Source of the DNA: DAOTTI01 sp034437795 | GTDB taxonomy: Bacteria > Chloroflexota > UBA11872 > UBA12225 | DNA: 23,087 bases | Assembly: GCA_034437795.1 (NCBI GenBank) | Contig: DAOTTI010000051.1 | Location: forward strand, 1 to 23,087 | Direction: 5' to 3' | Shown here: positions 15,144 through 23,087 of the stretch, piece by piece | Layout: every line of letters begins with the position of its first letter | Numbering within the stretch: the stretch's first letter is position 1 | The notes under the pieces: generated by a model | Told to the model about the DNA's origin: nothing | Databases searched by the model: none | What the model saw: only the letters and a program-made list of their open reading frames with translations | Translations under genes and position numbers: made by a program

Positions 15144-15194
15144 TGCATCCGGCGGTGCCATCCGGAAGTGCGATCCGGCGGTGCGATCCGGCAG
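15144..15194 (+). repeat. 13-base tandem repeats
   Basis: Four near-identical units of TGCgATCCGGcgg, the first 12 bases and the others 13, run from 15144 to 15194 (for example TGCGATCCGGCGG at 15169-15181). They lie in the 214-base gap between the GT-C gene and the GT4 gene. The rest of the gap holds no recognised promoter, terminator or gene. Confidence 0.75.
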
Positions 15195-15300
15195 GGTAGC
15201 TAGCGACGTTGTGCCGCCGTCTGCCAGATCGGCTCTGGCGGCAGGAACCTGGCCGACCAGACCTGGTCAGGCGCCAGGCTCCTGGCCGGTGGAGCGATGA

Positions 15301-16635
15301 GTGGGGCGTCTGGCCGCCTTGCGCGGCGTCCTACCGACGGGCGATGCCGGGCATGAGCCTGACGGATGCGCCAGCGAGTGGAGCGAGTCGAGCGATGGTG
15401 AACGAAGGACTGGTGAACGACCGGTGAGCGAGGGACCTACCGGCGTGGCGCGGCCCCTGCGCATTCTGATGTTCATGGGCTACTACCTGCCGTACGTCAG
15501 CGGCATGACGATCTACGTCCAGCGCCTGGCGGAGGGCCTGGTACGGCGCGGGCACCAGGTTACAGTTCTATGCGCCCACCACCTCAAGGACACCCCGCTG
15601 CAGGAGACGATCAATGGGGTGCGCGTGGTGCGCAGCCGCGTCCTCTTCCGCTTCCGCAAGGGGTCGGTCATGCCCCTGTTCTGGTATGACATCCGGCGCC
15701 TGCTGCGCGAGCACGACATCTTCCACCGCCACCTGCCCGGCCTAATGGATGCCTATGTGTCTACCCGCCTGGCCAAGGCCATGGGCAAGCCGGTGATCTT
15801 CACCCACCATTGCGACATCTTCCTGCCCTTTGGCCTGCTCAACGACGTGATCGAGGCGGCGATGCATACGGAGATGCGCTACGCGGGTGCCCTGGCCGAT
15901 AAGATCATCACCTATTCCGAAGACTACGCGGCCTACTCTCGCTTTCTCTCGCTCTACCGGCACAAGGTGGAAGCAGTCTACCCGCCAATCATGATCGGCG
16001 AGCCGGACGATGAGAAGGCGCGCGCCTGGCGCCGGCGGCTGGGGCTGGACGAGAAGCGGATCGTCGGATACGCGGGGCGCTTCTCGGCGGACAAGGGCGG
16101 GGACGTACTGCTTCGGGCGCTGCCGCTCCTGCGCCAGGAGATCCCCAGTGCCCACCTGGTCTTCGCCGGCGAGTTTGAACGGGTGCTCGGCGAGACCTTC
16201 TACCAGCAGTGCCTGCCGCTGGTGGAGCAGCAGCGGGAGCACGTCACGTTTCTGGGCAACGTGCCCATGGCCGAGATGCCACACTTCTATCGTATGTGCG
16301 ACGTCGTCTCCGTGCCGAGCACGAACTCGACCGAATCCTGGGGCATGTGGCAGTCGGAGAGCATGCTCTGCGGCACGCCGGTGGTGACCACCGACCTCCC
16401 CGGGGTGCGCGAATCGGTGCGGGTGACCGGTATGGGGGAGCTAGTGCGCCCGCATGATGAGGCCGGCCTGGCCCGCGCCCTGGCCCGGGTGATCAGGGAG
16501 CGGGACCGCTACACCCGGCCCAGGCGCGATCCGCGCACCGTCTTCTGCGCCGAGCGCACTATCGATGCCTACGAGCGCTGGTACACCGAGCTGCTGGCGA
16601 GAAAGCGCTGCGCCGGCACGGGGAAGGGCGCCTGA
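15301..16635 (+). CDS. GT4-family glycosyltransferase
   Basis: Cytoplasmic nucleotide-sugar-dependent retaining glycosyltransferase with a GT-B fold. The acceptor domain begins RILMFMGYYLPYVSGMTIYVQ, the usual GT4 N-terminal strand and Gly loop. The C-terminal donor domain begins GYAGRFSADKGGDVLLRAL. The EX7E motif is ESWGMWQSE (345-353, counted from 15301), followed by GTPVVTTDLPGVRE. Translation may start at GTG 15301, with GGAG six bases upstream, or at GTG 15424, which removes 41 low-complexity residues and better matches the family N terminus. The stop overlaps the next start by one base (TGATG), so the two are translationally coupled. Probably adds a sugar to a lipid-linked or secondary-metabolite acceptor; specificity cannot be read from the sequence. 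Confidence 0.9.
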   Translation: MGRLAALRGVLPTGDAGHEPDGCASEWSESSDGERRTGERPVSEGPTGVARPLRILMFMGYYLPYVSGMTIYVQRLAEGLVRRGHQVTVLCAHHLKDTPLQETINGVRVVRSRVLFRFRKGSVMPLFWYDIRRLLREHDIFHRHLPGLMDAYVSTRLAKAMGKPVIFTHHCDIFLPFGLLNDVIEAAMHTEMRYAGALADKIITYSEDYAAYSRFLSLYRHKVEAVYPPIMIGEPDDEKARAWRRRLGLDEKRIVGYAGRFSADKGGDVLLRALPLLRQEIPSAHLVFAGEFERVLGETFYQQCLPLVEQQREHVTFLGNVPMAEMPHFYRMCDVVSVPSTNSTESWGMWQSESMLCGTPVVTTDLPGVRESVRVTGMGELVRPHDEAGLARALARVIRERDRYTRPRRDPRTVFCAERTIDAYERWYTELLARKRCAGTGKGA

Positions 16636-17687
16636 TGGTCCGCTGGCGCTCCCTGGTGGCCGGCGGGGCGGTGAGCGCCGTGGCCATCGTCCTGCTGCTG
16701 CGCAGCGTTGATCTGGCCAGAACGGGCGAGGCGTTCGCCCGCGCCTCGCCGGGCTGGCTGGCGCTGGCGGTGCTGTTCATTGCCGGCGCCCTGTTCATGC
16801 GCGTCTGGAAGTGGCAGCTCCTCTTCCTGCCGGACGACCGTGTCAGCCTGTGGGGCGCCTGCTCGGCCAGCCTGATCGGCTATATGTTCAACACCATCCT
16901 GCCCGGGCGCGTCGGGGAGCTAGCCCGCGCCTCGCTCGTGAGCCAGACGGAGCGCGTCAGCGTCGCCCGCGCCGTCGGCACGATCTTCATCGAAAAGATC
17001 CTGGATATCCTCACGCTCCTGCTGATGCTGGCGGCGGTGATGCTGGCCATGCCGCTGCCGGACTGGATCACCACCGCGGGGCTTACCGCCACCCTCGCCT
17101 TCGGGCTGCTGGGAGCCGCCTTCTTCGCCATGAGCGCGGTGCGGGGCCCCTTCGTGGCCTGGCTCGCGCGCCGGATCGACCCCCTTCCCCTGCTGGGGCG
17201 CATGCGCCCGTCTCGCATGGCCGACCTGCTGCTCGGCTCGGCCCGCTGCCTGGGGCGCCCGCGGCTTCTGGCGCTGCAGGTGTTTACGTCGGCGGCGCTA
17301 TGGACCTTCGCGTGGCTCACCGCCGCCGCCATCCTACGCGCCTTCCACGTCGACGCACCCTGGACGGCGGTGACCCTGCTCATCGTCACCACCAACCTGG
17401 GCATGACCGTGCCGTCTGCCCCCGGCTACGTTGGCGTCTACCACTACATCGCCGTCCTCACCCTGGGGCTATTCAGCGTCGACGCGGCGCACGCGCTCGG
17501 GGCGGCGGTCATGCTGCATGCCCTGGGCTTTGGGCTGTTCACCCTGGCCGGCGCCGCGCTGCTGCTGCTGGGTCTGGCGCAGCAGCGTTATAGCCTGGCC
17601 GGCCTGCGTGGCGAGGCAGCCGCCGCGCCGGCTATCGCCACCCAGGCAAAACAACCGGTGGCCACGGGGGCAGCCGCGCCCCGCTGA
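16635..17687 (+). CDS. UPF0104 / lysylphosphatidylglycerol synthase-type transmembrane protein
   Basis: A 350-residue polytopic inner-membrane protein of the flippase-like family related to the membrane half of MprF. About eight hydrophobic segments are visible, beginning AVSAVAIVLLLRSVDL. Family landmarks are NTILPGRVGELAR (86-98) and PSAPGYVGVYHY (260-271). The soluble lysyl-transferase half of MprF is absent, so it is not an LPG synthase itself. Coupling to the GT4 gene suggests it moves or presents a glycosylated lipid made by that enzyme; this is inference. The C terminus after LLLLGLAQQRYSLAG is Ala/Gln-rich and probably disordered. The 105-base gap that follows contains a CCCGCTAGCGGG palindrome but no T tract. 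Confidence 0.87.
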   Translation: MVRWRSLVAGGAVSAVAIVLLLRSVDLARTGEAFARASPGWLALAVLFIAGALFMRVWKWQLLFLPDDRVSLWGACSASLIGYMFNTILPGRVGELARASLVSQTERVSVARAVGTIFIEKILDILTLLLMLAAVMLAMPLPDWITTAGLTATLAFGLLGAAFFAMSAVRGPFVAWLARRIDPLPLLGRMRPSRMADLLLGSARCLGRPRLLALQVFTSAALWTFAWLTAAAILRAFHVDAPWTAVTLLIVTTNLGMTVPSAPGYVGVYHYIAVLTLGLFSVDAAHALGAAVMLHALGFGLFTLAGAALLLLGLAQQRYSLAGLRGEAAAAPAIATQAKQPVATGAAAPR

Positions 17688-17792
17688 GCCGGGCATGGTC
17701 GGCCGCCCCCGATGGATCCGGCGGCAGTGCCCGCTAGCGGGCGGTACGGAGCGATCATTGCGGAGCCACCAGAAGAGGAGTAGCCAGCCACC

Positions 17793-18671
17793 GTGAGCGA
17801 GCCGCGAGCCACCTCCACCGCGCAGCCGGCGGCGCCGGAGCCGCGCCTGGTGACCGCCACCCCGGCCCTGCTCGCCAGAGCACCGGAGATCGCCCGCCAC
17901 CACCTGGCCACCCTGCCGGTGCATCGCGCCCTCATCCGCGTGGTGGAGTGCCTGCTGGTGGGGAGCGAACCGCTCGACCGCCCCCTGCTGGACGTGGGCT
18001 GCGGCGATGGGCACTTCGCCGCTGCCTGCCTGGGGACGACGGTTGACGCGGGCATCGATCCGGCGGTGGCGCGCGCGGCCGAGGCGGCGCAGACGGGTGC
18101 CTATCGCCAGGTCGTCGCCGGCAGCGCCACGCACCTGCCGTTTGCCGATGCGTCCTTCGCGTCGGTGGTGAGCAACTGCGTGCTGGAGCACATCCCCGCT
18201 CTGGCGGAGGCGCTGGCCGAGATCGCCCGCGTGCTGCGCCCTGGGGGCCGGCTGGTGATCACGGTGCCGGGGGAGCGCTTTGCCGAGTCGCTCTTCTGGT
18301 CGCGAGCGCTGCGCCGCGCCGGCCTGCCCGGGCCGGCGTCGGCCTACGGGCGGTGGTTCAACCGCATCTCCCAGCACTATCACACCTACTCCCGACGCGA
18401 GTGGCTGCGCCGGCTGGCGGCCGCCGGCTTTGACGTGGAGAAGTGGACCTCGTACCTGCGTCCCGACGCCATGGCGTTCTTTGACCTGAGCCACTACTAT
18501 GGGGCGCCCACGCTGCTGTCCAAGCGCCTGGCCGGCCGGTGGGTGCTCTGGCCGGCAAAGCAGCGCTTCCTTCCGTGGGAGCGCTGGCTGGCACGGCGGC
18601 TGACCGGCTTCGCCAGCCAGATTGGCGTGTCTGATGGCGCCTACTACTTCTTCAGCGCCAGGAAGCGCTGA
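17793..18671 (+). CDS. Class I SAM-dependent methyltransferase
   Basis: A 292-residue Rossmann-fold methyltransferase of the type 11 group. Motif I is LLDVGCGDGHFA (65-76); the acidic residue ending beta-2 is D89 in GIDP; the motif II/III region is FADASFASVVSNCVLEHI (117-134), and RPGGRLVITVP (149-159) is the post-motif strand. The C-terminal half holds HTYSRREWLRRLAAAGF, common in methyltransferases acting on large lipid or sugar substrates, and a hydrophobic, aromatic-rich stretch that may touch the membrane. The start is GTG 17793; a GAGGAG lies 13 bases upstream, longer than ideal spacing. Its place among glycan genes suggests a sugar or lipid-linked substrate, but none is identifiable. 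Confidence 0.88.
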   Translation: MSEPRATSTAQPAAPEPRLVTATPALLARAPEIARHHLATLPVHRALIRVVECLLVGSEPLDRPLLDVGCGDGHFAAACLGTTVDAGIDPAVARAAEAAQTGAYRQVVAGSATHLPFADASFASVVSNCVLEHIPALAEALAEIARVLRPGGRLVITVPGERFAESLFWSRALRRAGLPGPASAYGRWFNRISQHYHTYSRREWLRRLAAAGFDVEKWTSYLRPDAMAFFDLSHYYGAPTLLSKRLAGRWVLWPAKQRFLPWERWLARRLTGFASQIGVSDGAYYFFSARKR

Positions 18672-18753
18672 GCCGGCGCGCGCTGGGGACGGCTACGGCC
18701 AACGTCCTACTCCCACCGGCCCTTCCACCAGGTCTGATACGCTAGCTATCGTC

Positions 18754-21700
18754 GTGGCAGAGCAGGAACAGACCGCCGTTCGGCCGGGCGGGCGCATGCA
18801 GCCGGCCAGTCCGGCCCCCCTTGCGCTGGCAGCGACGGCGCCGGCCGGCGTCCCGCCCGCCGACGTAGCCGAAGGCGCCGCGGAGGACGAGGCTGGGAAC
18901 GTGGCGGAGCGGCCGGCGCGTAGCCTGCGCGATTACCTGCCGGCGGTGTCGCTGCCAGCGTGGCGCTGGACGCCGCGGTACCGCGAGTGGGCCGTGCTGG
19001 CAGTCATCCTGCTGCTCGGGGCCTACTTCCGCTTCGTCGGGCTGAACTGGGACAGCGGGCAGCACCTGCACCCGGACGAGCGCTTCCTGACCATGGTGGA
19101 GGGCGCGCTGCGGCCCGGCATCGTCACGCCGGCCGGGCCGGGCGGCCAGGTCCAGTTCCAGCCGGCGCCCCTGCTCCGCTACTACTTCGATACGGCGCGC
19201 TCCGGCCTGAACCCGCACAACGTCGGCTACGGGTTCTTCGTCTACGGCACCTTTCCCCTGTTCGCCGTGCACTGGCTGGCCAGCCTGTTCAACGCCCTGG
19301 GCTATGACCGCGTGCACCTGCTGGGCCGCGCCCTCTCCGGCTTGGCCGACCTGGTGACGGTGGCGCTGACGTACCTGATCGGCCGGCGCCTGTATGGGGC
19401 GCGAACGGGCCTGCTGGCGGCGGCGCTCGTCGCCTTCTGCGTGATGCACATCCAGCAGGCGCACTTCTTCGTCTTCGATAGCTTCCTGGTCACCTTGATC
19501 GTGGCCGCCTTCTACTTCTGCGTGGACATCGCCGAGACCGGGCGCTGGCGCTCCTACGCCCTGGCCGGCCTGTTTCTTGGACTGGCGCTGGCCACCAAGC
19601 TCTCCATGGTGGTCTTCGTCCCCATCATCGGCCTGGCCGGCCTGATCCACCTCTGGCGCCGCCTGCCGGCGCCCCGCCTGGACGCCGGTGACAGCCAGAT
19701 CCGCCTGACGGGGGCCACCCTGGCCGCATGGTGGTCCACCGGCCTACCGGCGCAGTTTGCCGGCGGGATGCTGCTGGCCCTGCTCATCGCCGGCCTCACC
19801 TTCCGCGTCTTCCAGCCGTACGCCTTCACCGGGCCAGGCTTCTTCGACCTGCGCCTGAACCCGCGCTGGCTGGAGAACATCGCCTATCAGGCCAAGACGC
19901 AGGACGGCACCGTGGACCTGCCCCCCAGCATCCAGTGGGCGGGGACGGAGCCCCTGCTGTTCCCCTGGCGCCACATGGTGGCCTGGGGGATGGGCATCCC
20001 GCTCGGCCTGACCGCCTGGGCCGGCTTCGCCGCTGCGGCGGCGGTCGTCGCCTGGCGCGGGCGCTGGCAGCACCTGCTGGTGGTGGCCTGGGCCGGCCTG
20101 TGCTTCGTCTACTTCGCCTCGGTCTTGAACAAGACCATGCGCTACCTCCTGCCGTCTTACCCCTTCTTCATCCTTCTGGGGGCATGGGCGCTGGTGGCGC
20201 TCTACGAGTGGACCAGGCGGCAGCGGAGCGAGCGTCTCGGCGCGGGCCTCCTTGGCGCGGGCGCCCCGCCTGCCTTCCCACGGTCCCTGGCCGGCGGGGC
20301 GGCCGTGGTCCTGAACCGCGGTACCGTCGCCCCTGTGGCCGCGGCGGTGGCCAGGGGGGTAGCGGCCGGGCGCCTGCTGGCCGCCCGCTATGGCCCGCCG
20401 GCCGTGCTGGCGCTGGCCGGCTTCGTCGTGCTGGCCAGCGCCGCCTGGGCCTTCGCCTTCACCCGCATCTACACCCGCCCCACCACCCGCGTGGCGGCCT
20501 CGCTGTGGATCTACCAGAACGTGCCCAAAGGCTCGGTGATGGTGAACGAGCACTGGGACGATCCGATCCCCCTGCCTCTCCCCGGGCACGATCCCAGCCA
20601 GTACCGCGGGCCGCGCATGAACCCCGACCTGCTCCCACTCTACGATCCGGACGAGCCGAAGAAGCTGGAGACGATCGTCCAGCTCCTGAGCGCGTCGGAC
20701 TACATCAACATCACCAGCAACCGCCTGTACGGCTCGATCCCGCGGATGCCCCAGCGGTATCCGATGACCACCGAGTATTACCGACGCCTGTTTGCCGGCG
20801 ACCTCGGCTTCAAGCTAGTCAAGACCTTCACCAGCTATCCCACCCTGGGCCCATGGGTGATCAATGACGACCGCGCGGAAGAGGCCTTCACCGTCTACGA
20901 CCATCCCAAGGTGCTCATCTTCCAGAAGCAGCCGGAGTTCTCGCCCGAGCGCGTGCGGCAGATCCTCGGCGCGGTGCCCCTGGACAACGTCGTCCAGCTC
21001 AAGCCGGTGGACGTGGGCCGGCCGAACCTGATGCTTGCGCCGGAGCTCCAGGCGGCCATTACCGCCGGCGGGACCTGGTCGCAGATGTTCCATCCGGCCG
21101 GCCTGGAGAACCGCCTGGCGCCCCTGCTGTGGTGGCTGGCCCTGCAAGCGCTGGGCCTGCTGGCCGCGCCCCTCGTGTGGCGCCTGTTCCAGCACCTGCC
21201 GGACCGCGGCTACGGCCTGAGCAAGGCCCTGGGGCTGCTGGCCGTCTCCTGGCTGGCCTGGTCGCTGGCCGGCTACCGCCTCCTTCCCTGGACCCGCCTC
21301 ACCCTGCTCCTGGCCGTGGCCGCCCTGGCCGCGGCCACCGCCGCCGGCCTGCGCCGCTGGGGAACCGCCTGGCTGGCGTGGGTGCGGACCCACCGCCGGC
21401 TGATCCTGGCCACCGAGGGGCTCTTCCTCGGCGCCTTCCTCCTCTTTACCGCCATCCGCGCCCTGAACCCCGACCTCTGGCACCCCGCTCGGGGCGGCGA
21501 GAAGCCGATGGAGTTCTCCTACCTGAACGCGGTGATCAAGACGGCCTACTTCCCGCCCTATGACCCCTGGTTCGCCGGCGGCTACCTCAACTACTACTAC
21601 TTTGGCTATGTGCTGGTGGCGGCCCTGACCAAGCTGACGGGGGTCATCCCGTCCATCTCCTTCAACCTGGCCATCGCCGCGCTCTACGCGCTCACCGCTA

Positions 21701-23087
21701 TCGGCGCCTTCTCCTTCGCCTACAATCTCTCGCGGCTCGGGGGCCGGCCGGGGTTCGGCTTCCGCGCCGCCGTCGCCGCCGGCGCCGCCGGCTTCTTCTT
21801 CATTGGTCTGGCCGGCAATCTGGACGGGCTGGCGCAGCTCCTGGAGCGCCTGGCCCGCGCGGGCCAGGTGGCCGTGCGGTCGGACCTCCCCGGCGTGGCC
21901 GGCCTGGCCAGCCTCTTTGCCGGCCTGCCGGCGGTGCTGCTGGGCGGGCGCCCGCTGGAGCCGTTCGACTACTGGCGCTCGTCGCGCATCATCCCCAACA
22001 ACACCATCAACGAGTTCCCGTTCTGGACCTTTCTGTTCGCTGACCTGCATCCCCACCTCATCTCCCTGCCGTTCCAGACCGTGGCCCTGGGCTGGCTCCT
22101 CCACCTGATCTGGACCGGCCGCAAGCCCGTCGTCGGCGCGGAGGCGGGCGGCGCGCCGCCCCCGGCGCGGGAGCCGGCGCACGGCGCGCTCCTGGGCAGG
22201 GACGGTCCCGCGCGCTGGCTGCTGGGGCTGCTCGGCTGGCGCCGCGCCGGTGAGCTGGTCTTCACCGCCTGGCTGCTGGGGGCGCTCTACGTGATCAATA
22301 CGTGGGAGTTCCCCACCTATCTGCTGCTGAGCGCCGGCGCCCTTATGATCGCCGAGTACACCGCCCAGCGGGGGCTGACCATCGCCGGCCTGGCGCGGGC
22401 CCTGGTCTCGGCCGGCGTGATCGTGCTGCTGGCGCGCCCACTCTACCGGCCCTTCTGGCAGCACTACCTGACCTTCTACTCCTCGGTCAGTCTGTGGACG
22501 GCGGACAAGTCGCGCCTCGACCATTACCTGATCATCCACGGCGTCTTCGTCTTCTTCCTGGCCACGCTGGTGCTGCTGCTGGGGGCCCCCATCTGGCAGC
22601 ACACTGGCTGGGGACGCTATCTCGTCGCCCGCTGGCGCTGGCTTGGGGCCTGGGAGCGCTTCACGCGCCTGGAGGAAGTGGTGGGCCTGGCGCGCCGCGC
22701 CCCGGCGCCCGGCTACCTCGCCCTGGTGGCGCTGGCCGTGCCACCGGTGGCCGTCTTCGCCGCCGCCGGCCTCCACCTGATCGCCTTCCTGGTGGCGATG
22801 CTGGCCCTGACCGCGGCCGCCGCCTGGGAGCAGCGCCACTCGCCGCCTCGCCTGTTCGCGGCCCTGCTGGCCGGAACGGGGCTGGCCATCAGCATCTTCG
22901 TCGAGTTCTTCACGCTGCAGGGCGACATTGGGCGGATGAACACCGTCTTCAAGTTCTACCTGCAGGTCTGGGTGCTGTGGGCGCTGGTGGCCGCCGCCAC
23001 CCTCGCCTGGACACTGGAGCGGCTGCTCGGGCCGGGGGCGCAGGCGGCGTGGGCCTCGGGCCCGGTCGGCGCGCTCGGGGCTGAAGG
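18754..23087 (+). CDS. PMT/GT39-like and DUF2298 (Chlor_Arch_YYY) fusion membrane protein, partial
   Basis: An uninterrupted frame of at least 1444 codons runs off the right edge without a stop. Residues 1-75 are Pro/Ala-rich. The first half is GT39/PMT-like: a membrane segment (AVLAVILLLGAYFRFVGL), then NWDSGQHLHPDERFLT (98-112) with D100 and D108-E109 as likely active-site acids, further helices to about 590, and a soluble stretch (VYDHPKVLIFQKQPEFSPER). The second half is the DUF2298 family: NPDLWHP...GGEKPME (905-920), LNYYYFG with YYYxG at 947-951, FADLHPH (1095-1101), INTWEFPT (1181-1188) and GRMNTVFKFY (1393-1402), plus many membrane helices. DUF2298 has no established function. The start is GTG 18754 or ATG 18796; neither has a clear ribosome site. 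The C terminus is missing only because the window ends. Confidence 0.87.
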   Translation, partial: MAEQEQTAVRPGGRMQPASPAPLALAATAPAGVPPADVAEGAAEDEAGNVAERPARSLRDYLPAVSLPAWRWTPRYREWAVLAVILLLGAYFRFVGLNWDSGQHLHPDERFLTMVEGALRPGIVTPAGPGGQVQFQPAPLLRYYFDTARSGLNPHNVGYGFFVYGTFPLFAVHWLASLFNALGYDRVHLLGRALSGLADLVTVALTYLIGRRLYGARTGLLAAALVAFCVMHIQQAHFFVFDSFLVTLIVAAFYFCVDIAETGRWRSYALAGLFLGLALATKLSMVVFVPIIGLAGLIHLWRRLPAPRLDAGDSQIRLTGATLAAWWSTGLPAQFAGGMLLALLIAGLTFRVFQPYAFTGPGFFDLRLNPRWLENIAYQAKTQDGTVDLPPSIQWAGTEPLLFPWRHMVAWGMGIPLGLTAWAGFAAAAAVVAWRGRWQHLLVVAWAGLCFVYFASVLNKTMRYLLPSYPFFILLGAWALVALYEWTRRQRSERLGAGLLGAGAPPAFPRSLAGGAAVVLNRGTVAPVAAAVARGVAAGRLLAARYGPPAVLALAGFVVLASAAWAFAFTRIYTRPTTRVAASLWIYQNVPKGSVMVNEHWDDPIPLPLPGHDPSQYRGPRMNPDLLPLYDPDEPKKLETIVQLLSASDYINITSNRLYGSIPRMPQRYPMTTEYYRRLFAGDLGFKLVKTFTSYPTLGPWVINDDRAEEAFTVYDHPKVLIFQKQPEFSPERVRQILGAVPLDNVVQLKPVDVGRPNLMLAPELQAAITAGGTWSQMFHPAGLENRLAPLLWWLALQALGLLAAPLVWRLFQHLPDRGYGLSKALGLLAVSWLAWSLAGYRLLPWTRLTLLLAVAALAAATAAGLRRWGTAWLAWVRTHRRLILATEGLFLGAFLLFTAIRALNPDLWHPARGGEKPMEFSYLNAVIKTAYFPPYDPWFAGGYLNYYYFGYVLVAALTKLTGVIPSISFNLAIAALYALTAIGAFSFAYNLSRLGGRPGFGFRAAVAAGAAGFFFIGLAGNLDGLAQLLERLARAGQVAVRSDLPGVAGLASLFAGLPAVLLGGRPLEPFDYWRSSRIIPNNTINEFPFWTFLFADLHPHLISLPFQTVALGWLLHLIWTGRKPVVGAEAGGAPPPAREPAHGALLGRDGPARWLLGLLGWRRAGELVFTAWLLGALYVINTWEFPTYLLLSAGALMIAEYTAQRGLTIAGLARALVSAGVIVLLARPLYRPFWQHYLTFYSSVSLWTADKSRLDHYLIIHGVFVFFLATLVLLLGAPIWQHTGWGRYLVARWRWLGAWERFTRLEEVVGLARRAPAPGYLALVALAVPPVAVFAAAGLHLIAFLVAMLALTAAAAWEQRHSPPRLFAALLAGTGLAISIFVEFFTLQGDIGRMNTVFKFYLQVWVLWALVAAATLAWTLERLLGPGAQAAWASGPVGALGAE

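Noticed and set aside
20815..22839. A 674-codon minus-strand frame opposite the DUF2298 fusion gene
   Set aside because: The + strand frame carries clear family motifs and membrane segments; the minus frame is a Gln/Gly/Glu-rich shadow.

Overview
The window is GC-rich bacterial DNA with dense coding and no tRNA, CRISPR array, insertion sequence or phage gene that I can see. The phylum is inferred, most likely Chloroflexota. The reasons are a membrane protein with the YYYxG motif of the DUF2298 / Chlor_Arch_YYY family (known mainly from Chloroflexi and Archaea), T-box control of a branched-chain amino acid operon, and a 23S rRNA 3' end followed directly by a terminator with no 5S gene.

Left edge (1-189): the last ~50 bases of a 23S rRNA gene on the + strand, a short trailer, and a strong intrinsic terminator.

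Branched-chain amino acid operon (190-7609, - strand): in transcription order, a sigma-70-type promoter, two tandem T-box riboswitches each with its own terminator, then ilvC, leuA, leuC, leuD and cimA. T-box 1 is canonical and reads a leucine codon (CUC). T-box 2 has a very short Stem I and probably reads an isoleucine codon (AUC). This fits the genes: LeuCD act in leucine synthesis and also in the citramalate route to isoleucine that CimA opens, and IlvC serves Ile, Val and Leu. leuB, ilvBN and ilvD are not in the window. If both elements work by termination, read-through needs both tRNAs uncharged.

Envelope glycan region (7651-23087): a YfhO-like multispanning protein (+); a GT-C membrane glycosyltransferase with a C-terminal soluble domain (-); a second GT-C/PMT_2-like enzyme (+); a GT4 glycosyltransferase overlapping a UPF0104-type membrane protein by one base (+); a class I SAM methyltransferase (+); and a very large protein (+, open at the window end, at least 1444 codons) that joins an N-terminal PMT/GT39-like half to a C-terminal DUF2298 domain. 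Together they look like a set for building or modifying an extracytoplasmic glycan from polyprenyl-linked sugars; the product is unknown. Short interspersed repeats flank the minus-strand glycosyltransferase and run into the end of the YfhO-like gene.

Most remarkable are the tandem, mixed-specificity T-box leader and the PMT-DUF2298 fusion.
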